In this document: positions 11,301 through 22,092 of the stretch, piece by piece
How positions within the stretch are numbered: the first letter of the stretch is position 1
Layout: every line of letters starts with the position of its first letter
Origin: Linanthus parryae
Lineage: Eukaryota; Streptophyta; Magnoliopsida; Ericales; Polemoniaceae
Direction of reading: 5' to 3'
Length of the DNA stretch: 64,000 bases
Assembly: GCA_023055425.1 (NCBI GenBank)
Contig: JALGPY010000002.1
Location: 140,055,927 to 140,119,926, forward strand
The notes under the pieces: generated by a model
The model's database searches: none
What the model was told of the DNA's origin: nothing
The model's input: the letters and a program-made list of their open reading frames with translations, nothing else
Program-made: the position numbers and the translations under genes

Positions 11301-12835
11301 CTTCTAAGAGTCTGGACCTTTTATGGCCTCTCCGTAGGTAGTAGGCTCATCATCTATGAGCATCGTGTCATCAGAATCGGTCACGAGAAGTCCATAACTC
11401 TCGGGTTCCTGGCGAATTCTACTAGATCAACGAAGCTCTTGTGTTACCTGAACACGCTGTTCCACAAATCCTTGTGATTCCTGTTCATGTTCCATAATCG
11501 ATTCAGTGATTTGTGGTTCTTGAATCTCTTCAAGTTCTACAGTCCTCCCACTTGCTTATTTAGAGACAAACTCTCTTTCTAGAAACACGCCGGACTGAGC
11601 AACAAACACTCTGTTCTCAGTTTGATTGTAGAAGTAGTAACCCTTCGTTTCGTTAGGGTACCCCACAAATTTACTCTTATCCTACTTTGGTCCTAGCTTA
11701 TCTGATTGTAAACGCTTTACATAGACATCACATCCCCAAATCTTCATGAACGCTAGTGTGGGACGCCTCCCACTCCACATCTCATGTGGTGTCTTCATGA
11801 CTGATTTAGATGGAACACAGTTAGTGGTGAAAGCTGCACTTAATAGAGCGTAGACTTAAAATGATAATGGAAGATTGGTTTGACACATCATAGATCGAAC
11901 CATATCCAATAGGGTTCGATTCCTCCTCTCGGACACGCCATTCCATTGTGGCGTTCCGAGTGGAGTGAAATGGGACACGATCCCACACTCTCTAAGATAG
12001 TGGTCAAACTCTTAGCTCAAGTATTCTCCTCCACGATCCGATCGTAGAGCCTTGATACTATTGCCAAGTTTCTTTTCTACTTAACTTTTGAATTCTTCGA
12101 ACCTTTCAAAGGATTCGGATTTGGCCCTTATAAGGTACACAAATCCATGTATACTGTAATCATCAGTAAACGTAATGAAGTAGACGTAACCACCCCTGGC
12201 AGGCGTTGCAAATGGCCCACACACATTAGTATGTATGAGCCTCGATTGCTCACTAGGCTTCCCACCTTTCTTATTGAAAGGGGACTTTGTCATTTTTCCC
12301 ATTAAACAAGTCTCACATGTCTCATATGATTCAAAATCAAATGAGTCTAGGAATCCATCCTTATGGAGCCTAGATACAAGTTTCTCGTTTATATGGCCTA
12401 AACGACAGTGCCGTAAGTAAGCAGGATTTAGATAATGTATTTTAATCCTCTTGGTATTAATTTTGTAGACGGGATTGCTTAGATCAAGGACATACAATCC
12501 TTTAAATAATTGCGCACTACAATAGTGAATATTATTAAAATAAAAGGAACAACAATTGTTCTTTCTTGAAATAATAAAACCTTCCTTGCCCAAACAAGAA
12601 ATAGAAATAATGTTTCTGCTCATAGCAGGCACAAAATAGCAATTATTTAATTCTAAAACTAATCCTGAAGGTAGAGACAGCTCGCACACTCCCACGGCCA
12701 ACGCAACAACTTTTGCTCCATTCCCAACGCGCAGGTCTATCTCCCCTTTAGCCAATCTTCTACTTCTCTTTAGATCCTGCACATTTCGACAAATGTGAGA
12801 TCCATATCCAGTATCTTATACCCATGATGTAGAGA
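11301..12835 (-). pseudogene. Cop-M protease and integrase remnants
   Basis: The aspartic protease motif DTGYGSHICRNVQDL lies around 12790-12830. The frame 12782-12081 continues through the protease body (LELNNCYFVPAMSRNIISIS) into the integrase zinc-binding region (LRHCRLGHINEKLV, CETCLMGK) and the start of the catalytic core (LIHTNVCGPF). There the first catalytic Asp is replaced by Asn, where Cop-A has LIHTDVC. The core and C-terminal part down to 11300 are recognisable only in broken frames. No active integrase is expected. Confidence 0.78.
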
Positions 12836-13718
12836 CAGTTAAATTGACATCTAAAACAAAAATACCTGGTGGTGGTGGAATCACTATTCCAAGCCTCTTG
12901 TCCTCCAGATACTTTGGGCAGTTCCTCTTCCAGTGTCCAGGCTGACTGCAGTAGTGACACTCACCTTTAGTCATACCTTTGGCAATTCCACCAACAGGCT
13001 TAAGGGCAGGTTCCTTGGGCTTGGAAACTGCCTTGCCTTTGTCCTTGGAGGATGAGGCCAACCATTTTCCCTTTCCTTTCTGCACCATCATAATGGCTTT
13101 GCCCTTACCCTTGTTGATGCTTTGTTCATCTTTCCTCAACATATTGAGTAAATCAGGAAGTGGTTTTACGATCTCGTTCATGTTATTGTTCATGATGAAC
13201 TGTCCATAGCTCTCAGGCAATGATTGCAACACGAGATCTGTTGCCAACTCTTGGCCGACCGGAAACCCTAGTCGCGCGAGATTCTCCAAGTATCCAATCA
13301 TACGGAATACGCGGGGTCCCACTGGATTTCCTTCAGCCAGATGACACTTGAAAAATGCCTTAGAGACCTCATACCTCTCAACCATTTCCTGCTCTTGGAA
13401 GAGCTGCTTCAGATGCTCGATCATATCGACAACATTCATGTTTTTGTGTTGCTTCTGAAGCTCATAAGTCATGGTTCATAGAATAAGGAAGGCCGCATCA
13501 TTAGCGTCATCAACACACTTTTGATACGCCTTTAGGGCTGCAGGGGTATTGTTCTCTAGACCTCCTGAAACTTGCTCCTCTATTGCGTAGAATTTCTTCT
13601 CTTGCTTGAGAACAATTCTCAAGTTTCTGTACCAATCAAGGAAGTTGGTTCCATAGAGCTTGTCCTTCTCAAGGACAGATCGTAGGGAATGTTGGGAACT
13701 CGATGTGTTGTTTGCCAT
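12816..13718 (-). pseudogene. Cop-M gag (UBN2-type capsid plus zinc knuckle)
   Basis: Start at the ATG 13718-13716 (MANNTSSSQHSLRSVLEKDK), by homology with the Cop-B start at 37072. The N-terminal part has the copia gag signature NFLDWYRNLRIVLKQEKK. A stop near 13476 separates it from the main frame (13472-12816), which carries the UBN2 capsid domain (DMIEHLKQLFQEQ, LATDLVLQSLPESYGQFIMN). A lysine-rich linker follows, then a CCHC zinc knuckle (CHYCSQPGHWKRNC). The frame stops just before the protease (STSWV). Confidence 0.85.
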
Positions 13719-14063
13719 TTGGAATTCTACAAAAGGAAAATACGCAAGTTTTAGTATTTGTGAATTTTTGACTATATTCAATAATGGCTAGTTTATCAAA
13801 TACAGCTCCCACTATTTTTCTACGGATTAATAACCCTCAAGATATTAATGCATAAAATATACTTATATTTTCTAGTGGGCCAAGATCCATGTTTCATCTC
13901 CTTATGAGCTTGCTTTGGCAAGTCACCCATAATTTGACTACTTTAGGTAGGAACAATTCCAATTGCATCCTTATACAACTCTTTGTTCAATTGGGCAAAT
14001 AACTCCTTATTAATCCATCAGCATGGATAATCCCAATTGATTGCCTCTAGATTTTTAATCATA
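13719..14063 (-). other. Cop-M leader, part adjacent to gag
   Basis: Untranslated leader matching the Cop-A leader (28100-28390) and the Cop-B leader (36700-37071). No gene is visible. It ends where the Helitron begins. Confidence 0.75.
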
Positions 14064-14226
14064 CTAGTTTTTGCACGTGCGTTGCACGTTGGATATCAAT
14101 TTAAATTGAGAACACAAAAATGTTACGTAAGTAATTAACTATTATGTGATGGGAACAAATATATATTTTCCTAATTGTGATGATTATTTATGTACATCTT
14201 TTTATCCAATAACAAATGTCTTATTG

Positions 14227-14331
14227 GCTTTTTTTGTGAAATCTTTTTTTTTTTCCGTCTACCGGGTTTGAACCTTGGACCTCATGCAGGGGCTTCCAAC
14301 CCTCTGGCATTTGAGCTACCACCCTAGCTAC
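14227..14331 (-). mobile_element. SINE-1: short tRNA-derived SINE
   Basis: On the minus strand it begins agctagggtGGTAGCTCAAATG, an A-box-like RNA polymerase III promoter element. A B box GGTTCAAACCC follows, and it ends in an A-rich tail. Near-perfect 12-bp target duplications flank it: aatgtcttattg (14215-14226) and aatgtcctattg (14332-14343). At about 105 bp it is short for a plant SINE and may lack most of the tRNA-unrelated body. It is not a working tRNA gene, since no complete cloverleaf can be folded by eye. Confidence 0.7.
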
Positions 14332-15010
14332 AATGTCCTATTGTTTATGTTCTCAAACTATTTCTACAATTGGTTCATATTATATTCTCAAATAACATAA
14401 AATAAGTAAACATTGGTTCATACTGTTGGAACTACTCAGTGTGAATATAACAAAGTTCTCTTGAGAGTTCATGAAGGAATTTCAAGGATGAAATGATAAA
14501 ATATCGTTAGAATAGTTAGCTGTTAATGAAGCATATTTAAATTTCGATTTCATCAAATAGCTTGGAATTCGACTATTCCTCAATTCATGGGTGAATTTGT
14601 CATGTAGTTGTTGTGAAAAAAGTAAACAACCATGTAAGAATACGTCTACAACCAAGTAAAAAATTTGAATCGAACCATGTAATCAGAAATTAATCATCTC
14701 CTAGGCATTTCTCTACTTGTTTGTACTTAAAGCGAGCGAGCAATACCGAATCTTTATGGAACACACTCTGGTAGAAACTGAATTTAATCATAAATCTTAT
14801 CTAGGATTAACCAAGTGGATTAGGTAGGATGTTTTCGAGTTCCCTGAAACGGAGAGACATATATTGCGATCTCCCAAGAATAAATTAGTTAAAAAAAATC
14901 GATTGCTCATTTTTCATAGAGTAAAATAAGCCACCATAAGAGATTTTTCATTATTTTTTTTGGACATTGGTAAGTATCTACCCATACTACTACTAATTCA
15001 TCTACCTACT

Positions 15011-15036
15011 GGGGGGGGGGGGTGGGGGTGGGGGGC
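15011..15036 (+). repeat. G-rich tract inside the Helitron
   Basis: A run of twelve G then T, five G, T and six G. It could form a G-quadruplex. No other role is visible. Confidence 0.6.
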
Positions 15037-15599
15037 TCAAACTCGAGCGGATGAACTGGCTCTTAGGTTCCTCAAGCAACTGGGACAACAGCCGTGTTCA
15101 GTTTTTTCATTAATTGAATATGCATTTCTGAATGCGTAGTGCCTACCATCCTTCTCTTTATATTTTGGAAACTCTATTAATGTAATCTTGCCTCAGTTTG
15201 GTTGTCAGTGCAGTGTAACGGTTCCTTGGGGAAGGTCAACAGCTTGACAAAGCCATTGATCTTAGTAAGGGGCAATTACGGCATATTAATGTATAGAATC
15301 AAAAATAGTTTTCAAGAAAGTGGAAGTATTAAAAGAAATCACATCTTGAGTCATTTTCCTGGCTTGGTAAGGCAACTTCTTTAAGTTTATCGATAGATCC
15401 ATGGCTAGTTGATTATCTTTTTCTTGGATTTCTTTCTTTTTTTGTTCTCTATGATTTTGCTTCTGTTTGGGGGTCCATGCAGTATAACGATTCTTCGTAG
15501 GAGTACGCCTATTAGGTAAGTTTGCCGAACACTTTGAAGAACTCATGTTTAGATTTGTGCTTCGATATGGAAATTGTCTAACCGAATTTTTTGCCCGTA

Positions 15600-15727
15600 G
15601 ATCCTTGTTGTTCTCTAAATATAGTCTCTATATGTGCCCTCCTGATTGGGCTCTTGATGTAATAGAGAATCATAGGTTTGAGCTCTTTGGTAGTTTCTAA
15701 ATAAAATTTGTTTCCTCAAAAAAAAAT
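15600..15727 (+). pseudogene. Possible 3' end of a LINE inside the Helitron
   Basis: A short plus-strand frame ends YMCPPDWALDVIENHRFELF near 15690. About 20 bp later comes an AATAAA-like motif, and then an A-run at 15718-15727. This resembles the C-terminus and tail of plant LINEs. No target duplication was identified. It may instead be captured gene sequence. Confidence 0.25.
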
Positions 15728-16474
15728 TAGAAATTAGCATTTCCTCTTACCCAATTTCTCTATTCCCTTGACTCAGAAAATTGTTCAAACAGATTCCTCA
15801 AAAAAAATGTTCAAACAGTATGAAGACATGTAAAGCACTGTAGTTGGACAAAAAAATATGTTTTCTAGTAATGTATGACAAGCCACAGAACCACATACAC
15901 TAAATAAGTAACATTAAATTCAAATAGAAAATAAAGCGATAAGTACTACCTGCTTCAATTTCCTCAAAGACTTCCCTAAAAAAATCCTCAAAGATTGTCA
16001 GTGCTGCAGGAACTACATCATTCAGTACTATCAAATATATTACATGATTAACCGACCAACGCTCTTATTTCATGATTGGTCAATTACAAAATCCAACCCT
16101 ACATTGATCTTACAACAGGTTCAAATCTTTTATAAACTTTTAGCCGAATTAGAATGCAACCACTGTGTCCATTCCGTGAGAATTGTTATGTTACAGAAGT
16201 TTGTCTTCAGCTCTCGTCACCTGTTATAAAATGCTGCTATGAAAATTCACATTTATAATAAGAAAAAACACCTCACCCATGCCATCAAAAGGTTGATTAA
16301 TCATAGCAATATCCAGGCATATCGAGATTTGAAGCAGAACAAGCTTTATTCGTTGTCAATAAGGCTGATGGACAGAGACAGATTGAAGAAGACAAGGGGC
16401 GCTAATAAAGGAAGAATAATAACAACATTGACAGTTCCCCTGGTGTATCGCTGATTGAAAAATACTGAGGAGTC

Positions 16475-16704
16475 GTTTGCGTACCAGGAAATATACAATA
16501 TACAAGATGAATGAGAGGCGGACCATCAATAGAAACCAATTAGAGAGACAGAGAAACCATAGAAGAAGTGAAACCATGAAGGGTTATACGTTTGCGTACC
16601 TGGAACTATACCGTATACAAGATGAATGAGAGGAGGACCAGCAATAGAAACCAATAAGAGAGACGAAGAAAACATAGAAGAGGTGAAACCATGAAGGGTT
16701 ATAC
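16475..16704. repeat. Tandem duplication of about 115 bp in the Helitron
   Basis: Units 16475-16589 and 16590-16704 both run from gtttgcgtacc to gaagggttatac, with roughly a dozen differences. Confidence 0.85.
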
Positions 16705-17041
16705 GTTGCACGAAGATGAAATAGTACAAACAATTAAAAGGTTTAATACTATTGATGTTTATTAGGGGTATTATTGAAATCAATGAGATTTTCGTTCTTT
16801 ATGCCTAAATGAGACGTTTTTTGAAAAAGGCAAAAAAATAAACTAATTTAGTGAAATTAATTGGAGATGAGTTAAAGAAAATTAGTAAATTTTGTTTATG
16901 TGAGGGTTATTTTTGGTGAATTGAATAATGTAGAAAACCCAAGATGGGAGAAAACACTTGAAAGTGTTAAGCTCTCAAAAGTGTAAAACACTTAGAGGTG
17001 TTAAACACTTTAAGTCCTTCAGCTTTTTATAGTAGAGAAGA

Positions 17042-17555
17042 TTAATAGCCTAGTTGTGTTCAACCTCTTATTTAAACAATTTCACATAACTTGTTTGTGC
17101 CATCGCATTCCATCATTATGAATCAAGTCGCCTTGCTTTGGCACGCACGAACTTGATAAATCATGATGACAATGACTGTTTAAATAACGAGAAAGCAAAA
17201 ACACAATATTTGAATTTTGAGGGATTTTTAAATTCAATTTTAATTATTTTGTTGATCCATATCAACTAATCTATCTATTTGAGTTTGGGCACAACTCCAA
17301 ATAATAGATCCGGGTTGTCTAATTATCTCATTATCCTAATTGCATGCATCATCCATACACCAATCACACAAATAATAAGAAAATAAAATAAACAACCACA
17401 AAACAAAAATTAAACGCGATGTGGATATGGCCTTTTCTAGACTAAGATAATTCCAAGCCAATGGAATTATCTATGAACCCTAAAGCAAACACATCTCCAT
17501 GCGTCTTGATCTTTTGGTCCATCCTTCATAGTCTTGTGGAATGCTCCATGCTCCA
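17042..17555 (-). other. Cop-M leader, part adjacent to the 5' LTR, with primer site deleted
   Basis: Matches the Cop-B leader (36190-36715) when reverse-complemented. It should be preceded by a tRNA-Met primer site, as at 26270 and 35457, but none is present. The leader joins directly to LTR sequence near 17555. Confidence 0.65.
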
Positions 17556-18625
17556 TAGTCTCTCCTCTTGTTCACTTCCACTAAAGTTATGATAAAAGGC
17601 TCATAAATGTGGGAAGGAAGGAAGGAGCATCCTTTATATAGTCCATCAAATCCTTGTCAACTACATAAAGGACCTATTCTAGTCCTACTAGAATTCAATT
17701 TAGTCCATTCCTTGTAAATTAGTCCTACTAACTTTGCAAGGTGTTGCAAAGTGATCCTTATAATTAATTAATCATATTAATTAATTCCCAAATCTAGTTC
17801 AACTCTATATAGCGTGTGACCCCATAGGTTCTATCTAGTTGGTAGCAACAATTTGCTAATATGGAGCGGTTTCTAGCAAAACATCCATTCTAGCCAACTA
17901 ATAGAATAGTCATCCGACAAACCTTATACAAGTAATCGTCTCATCCCTTTGTCTCTATATCCGGATTGGACACGAGACATACAAGTCACACTCGTATATC
18001 CAATCCATATTTTCTCGATCCTGGGAATGGCCTTATTCGTACAAATAACATCAATATCCTATATTGATTTATTTGAGAATGGCTAGACATTCTATAAGCA
18101 CTATCCCTCGAGTGGCCTAGGATATTTGCTCCCGTTATGTGGGAGGGACAAATTCTATCTACGTCCACTACGAGCTCTAAGCTTGCTTCTTATTGTATCC
18201 CGTACACGCCTTTGTAACTACCTAGTTACGGTGTAGCGTTTGACGCTACCAAAATAACAATAATCCACAACTAGAATATCTAGTGACTTCAAGTCTAAAG
18301 ATGACATTACCATTGCACCACGAGAAGCGCTTGTGACTTAATATAACGTGTATGTAGCCTTCTCGGAGATGAGTCAATCTAGTCGACCTTTAATGCACAC
18401 CCATGTGTTGGATCATTATATCTCTATATCAATCCAACCCCATACTAGTCTATAGATGATTGTCCTGTTAATCATTATACTGGACTAGGGATATTTTAGA
18501 TAAACAACACTGTTGTAGATCTAAGGACTTCATTATATTAAATACCCAATAAATAATACAATGAATGTTCTAGCCAAAATAAATTCATACTAAACTATAT
18601 TGCCTCTAGGGCATCAATTCCAACA
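17556..18625 (-). repeat. Cop-M 5' LTR, 3' portion deleted
   Basis: Starts TGTTGGAATTGATGCCC on the minus strand at 18625. It contains a TATA box (CTATATAAAGG, around 17631-17642) and about 80 bp beyond it. Compared with Cop-B, the GC-rich end of the LTR, its CA terminus, the primer site and the first leader segment are missing. Confidence 0.8.
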
Positions 18626-19490
18626 ATTTGAGCTTAATTGTAGAGAATATGATGCGTTTTGTCACTTGATGCTTTATATGGGCTGTATTGTTATTCCGGG
18701 CAATTTTATGCAAGTTTAGGTGTTATTTGTCAAATATAATCGTATGGTATGTTTGTTTATGTTGTCTTGGCAGGAACAGATGCTAATCGGTTGATAGGAG
18801 ACATGTAAAGAACTTCGGAAACAACGGGAGCACAAGTGAAATGAAGAAAAGCAGAATTGGAGGAGCTAGGATGACCAAGCTACAATAATGTGAAGATATA
18901 TTGAGTTCTACAATGAATTTGGGAATGAGACCAAATCCAAATGAAAGTTGACTTAAAGATCTTTCCAAGGATAGGTCACGAAGCCTAATACAATTCCGAA
19001 TGAGGGAGATATGGCCCGCGCAAGATCAACTTACAATTCTGGACGGGAATTACAAACTGGAGGGGCTGAAATGCAATTTCAGCCAAAGTACAATAAAAAA
19101 CTCACCCAGCTGGTAAAAAAACGGAGAAGAGACCTAGAGGAAGATATTCACGAATAGAGAGAGCCAAGAAGAAGGAGGAGAACGAAAGGGACGACGCGGA
19201 AGCTCCAATTCAACGTTTGATCTCGTCTTCCCTTTTTTAGTCACTTGTATGGAGAAACTTGTTTGCGTTGCTAAGATTTCAATTAGTAGCTAGACGTTTT
19301 GCTAGGCTTCTCTAGAGAGCCTAGGGTTTTTGTAGATTATGTTTTCCGGATTTGAGACTTTGTTTCATGCTTTTTGATTTGATCAATTGAATGACATTTG
19401 ATTTCATGAACTTGTTGAAGATCTTAGTCTATTGATACGGCTAGGGTAGGACTTGATAATTCATGAATCTTCGTGTTCTTCATAGATTGT
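18626..19490 (+). repeat. Ath-2: Athila-family LTR, left part
   Basis: Homologous to the minus-strand Ath-3 LTR (59904-60970); the shared segment runs from gaatatgatgcgttttgtca to agtctattgata. It is interrupted upstream by Cop-M and downstream at 19490 by Cop-A. It continues at 33702. It contains one short palindrome (ggctgaaatgcaatttcagc, near 19066). No coding capacity is visible. Confidence 0.75.
19486..19490. repeat. Cop-A target-site duplication, left
   Basis: ATTGT, identical to 33702-33706. Confidence 0.9.
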
Positions 19491-20500
19491 TGTTGGAATA
19501 GATGCCCTAGAGGCAATCGTAGATTTAGTATGAACATTGTTTTTGCTAGAATATTCATTTATTATATATTGTGATATTTAATATAATGAAGTCCTTAGAT
19601 ACAATGTGTTGTTTATCTTAAATATCCCTAGTCCACTATATTTATTAATAGGACGATCAAATATAGACTAGTATGTGGTTAGATTGATATGGAGATATCA
19701 AGTCTAACACATGGGTATGCATTAGGAGTAATGGCATACGGGATTGACCCACAACGAGAAGGATACATTAGATTATGTCAAGACACAACCGCTTCTCATA
19801 GTGCTAATATAATTGCAATCCTTAGACTTGAAGTCACTAGATACTCTAGTTGTGGAATATTGTGCTTTGATGTTATCAAACATTACACCGTAACTGGGTA
19901 ATCATTAAGATGACTATCGGGCACGATAGGAAGCAAGCTTAGAGATCGTAGTGATGTAGATAGGATTTGTCCCTCCCACATAATGGAGGTAAATATCCAC
20001 GGCCACTCGAGGGATGAGGCTTATTGAATGTCTGGCCAGACTCAGATAAATCAATATGATGATATTGATGTTATCTGCTAGCATAAGCATATTCTCAGGA
20101 TCGAGGAACTATGGATTGGATATAAGAGTGTGACTATTTATGCCTCGTGTCCCATCCGGATATGGATACAAAGGGAAAGTGCAATATAAGATATTGGGCA
20201 CAAGAGGTTTGTCGGGATCACTGACTATTTCTATTAGTTGGGTGGCATGGATGTGTCGCTAGACAGCGCTCCATGTTAGTAAAAGTTACTACCAACTAAG
20301 TAGAAACCTATGGGGTCACACGTCAAATAGAGTAGAGCTAGATCTGGGATTAATTAATATTGATTAATTAATGGAAGGATCATTGTGCAACACCTTGCAA
20401 ACTTTGTAGGACTAATTTGCAAGGATGGAATAATTCTAGTTCATGTAGAATTAGGAAACACATTTATTGAAACAACATGGACTTGTTGGAGTATATAAAC

Positions 20501-20512
20501 GGGGCTCTAGCT
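20501..20512. repeat. LINE target-site duplication, left
   Basis: ggggctctagct, identical to 25841-25852. The corresponding uninterrupted LTR site is near 33275 in the 3' LTR. Confidence 0.88.
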
Positions 20513-20558
20513 AATTTCTGACACAACGAAATTTTGGCTGGACTAAAACTCTCTCTCT

Positions 20559-22092
20559 ATGAACGAAAAACCGTCTTTCACGTTTCCTACTCTCTCGCCG
20601 GAGAATTCAGTTGAATCTCTGGCGAACTTCACTCGCACTCAAGCAAACTTCAAACGGCGTTTCGTTGCTGGCTCGATCGACAATGATGAAGATGAATCGA
20701 TCACTGGCAACAGGTCCTTCAGTGAAGCCCTCTCGAAACCTTCGAGGAAGATCTATGTGGAGGAAGATCCGTTCCCGATGGGAGATTCAGATCTGGATCG
20801 CACTGGTGGGATATCAGAGATCAAATCGGACAGGCGAATCTGTGTTCGTATCACTGGTGCGTCTCTGCGTAAGCTGCACCTTCCATGGAGCCAGCTTTGA
20901 TTATCCGAGTTCTGGGAAAGGAACCGCGCTTCGGACTCCTTCACAATCGTCTCACGACTCAATGGAAGCTTCAATTAGGGTTTGAACTCACGGATCTGGA
21001 AAACGGCTGTTATTGCGTCCGTTTCTACTGCAAAGATGACTATGAACGTGTCCTCTTAGGTGGCCCTTGGATGATCCAGGGCAACTATCTCACGGTCCAG
21101 CGGTGGACGCCCCACTTTGATCCTTTTGCTCCGGTGGAGAGAACGACGCCGATCTGGTTCGCCTGAAAGGGCTTCCGGTTGATTATTTTGAGGAGGACAC
21201 TCTGATGGAGATGGGAGCTAATTTTGGCACCTCGGTCAAGGTTGATTGGGTCACGATTGCGGCGTCACGAGGCAAGTACGCTCGCATCTGTGTGGAGGTT
21301 GATCTCGGGAAGAGTCTAGTTCCTTCAATCTGGGTCAACGAGAAGAAAATTCCGATCGAGTATGAAGGATTGGGGGTAATTTGCTTCGAATGCGGCGTGT
21401 ATGGTCACCTGAGGGAGTCGTGCGCTCAACATCGCAGGGAGGAGCAAGCTGTTCCTCCGGCGCAGGCGATGGAGGATTCAGCGGAGATGGAGGCGGCGCC
21501 GGTGTTACTAGAAGAGCCGCCGGCATCGGAGAAGGAGGCGGAGGGCAGTTTTGGCCCTTGGATGATTGCTCCGCGCAGGCCTCGGAAGAATCAGGGTGCT
21601 CCACGTGGCTTGCCGAAGGATAGGACCAATGCTGCTGCTGCACAGGATAACAATCCCTTCAGTTCTCTAGCTGATATTGGGGATGCTAGCGGGTCGGTTG
21701 GACTGGGTCAATCTGTTCCTAACCCGCTGTTTAATTCGGGTGCTAAAGAGGTGGTGCAACCTAACCGTCCGCCGGCCAATAACAAGCCGCCACGTGGTGG
21801 ATCGGGTAAGAAACCTTCGGGTTTTACTTTAAACGGGCAACCGCCAATTCAGAAAAGGGATCGACGCTCGAACCCTAATTCTCGTACTCCTTTGGGAAAC
21901 ATTGATGGGAATCAATTGACTAGTGATATTCGCTCAACAGTGAATTCTGTTTTCCATTTTGGATCCTCTTCCCTATCTGGTAATAGTTGGCTGAAGAATC
22001 AAGCTCCGAAGTCCATTTTGACTAAGAAAGGGTTAATCCCTAACAAGCAGTTACCGTCGATTGATCGGCAAAATTCTGCTGTGTCTGGATGA
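20559..22092 (+). pseudogene. LINE ORF1: DUF4283-type nucleic-acid-binding protein
   Basis: Plant L1 ORF1 packages the LINE RNA. The N-terminus (20559, MNEKPSFTFPTLSPENSVES) is followed by the DUF4283 RNA-binding region (LIIRVLGKEPRFGLLHNRL, VLLGGPWMIQGNYLTVQRW). A CCHC zinc knuckle (CFECGVYGHLRESC, around 21380-21425) comes next, then a long Pro/Gly/Ala-rich low-complexity C-terminus. Two frame changes, near 20885 and 21165, divide an otherwise continuous homology. The stop TGA overlaps the ORF2 start. Most of the protein is recoverable as three overlapping frames. Confidence 0.82.

Larger units (their letters stand above)
14064..17041 (-). mobile_element. Hel-1: non-autonomous Helitron
   Basis: On the minus strand the element starts TCTTCTCTACTAT (5' TC at 17041-17040). 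It ends with a 6-bp-stem hairpin (14075-14089) followed by GCAAAAACTAG, with the terminal CTAG at 14064-14067. It sits between host A and T. The leader sequence on the two sides rejoins to match the Cop-B leader near 36715-36745, which supports both ends. These are textbook Helitron features. No Rep/helicase coding sequence was seen in about 3 kb, so it depends on an autonomous partner. The interior holds a SINE, a G-rich tract and a tandem duplication. Confidence 0.78.
8999..18625 (-). mobile_element. Cop-M: Ty1/copia retrotransposon, minus strand
   Basis: A copia element whose minus-strand order is partial 5' LTR (about 17556-18625), leader, gag, protease-integrase-RT-RNase H, polypurine tract and 3' LTR remnant (8999-9791). 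The polyprotein closely resembles those of Cop-A and Cop-B, so all three are one family. A Helitron splits its leader and Ath-1 splits its 3' LTR. The right LTR ends at 18625 inside Athila-family LTR Ath-2. The expected 5-bp target duplication is atttg (18626-18630), with its partner outside the window. Confidence 0.85.

Noticed and set aside
14227..14331. tRNA gene on the minus strand
   Set aside because: A and B boxes are present, but no complete cloverleaf is visible. The A-rich tail and target duplications show a retroposed SINE.
15286..15546. 86-codon minus-strand frame in the Helitron as a real gene
   Set aside because: No recognisable domain. Lys/Gln-rich composition opposite T-rich plus-strand sequence suggests a chance frame. 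Mentioned only as possible captured sequence.
21335..21643. 102-codon minus-strand Pro/Ser-rich frame
   Set aside because: Antisense shadow of the Gly/Ala-rich part of LINE ORF1.
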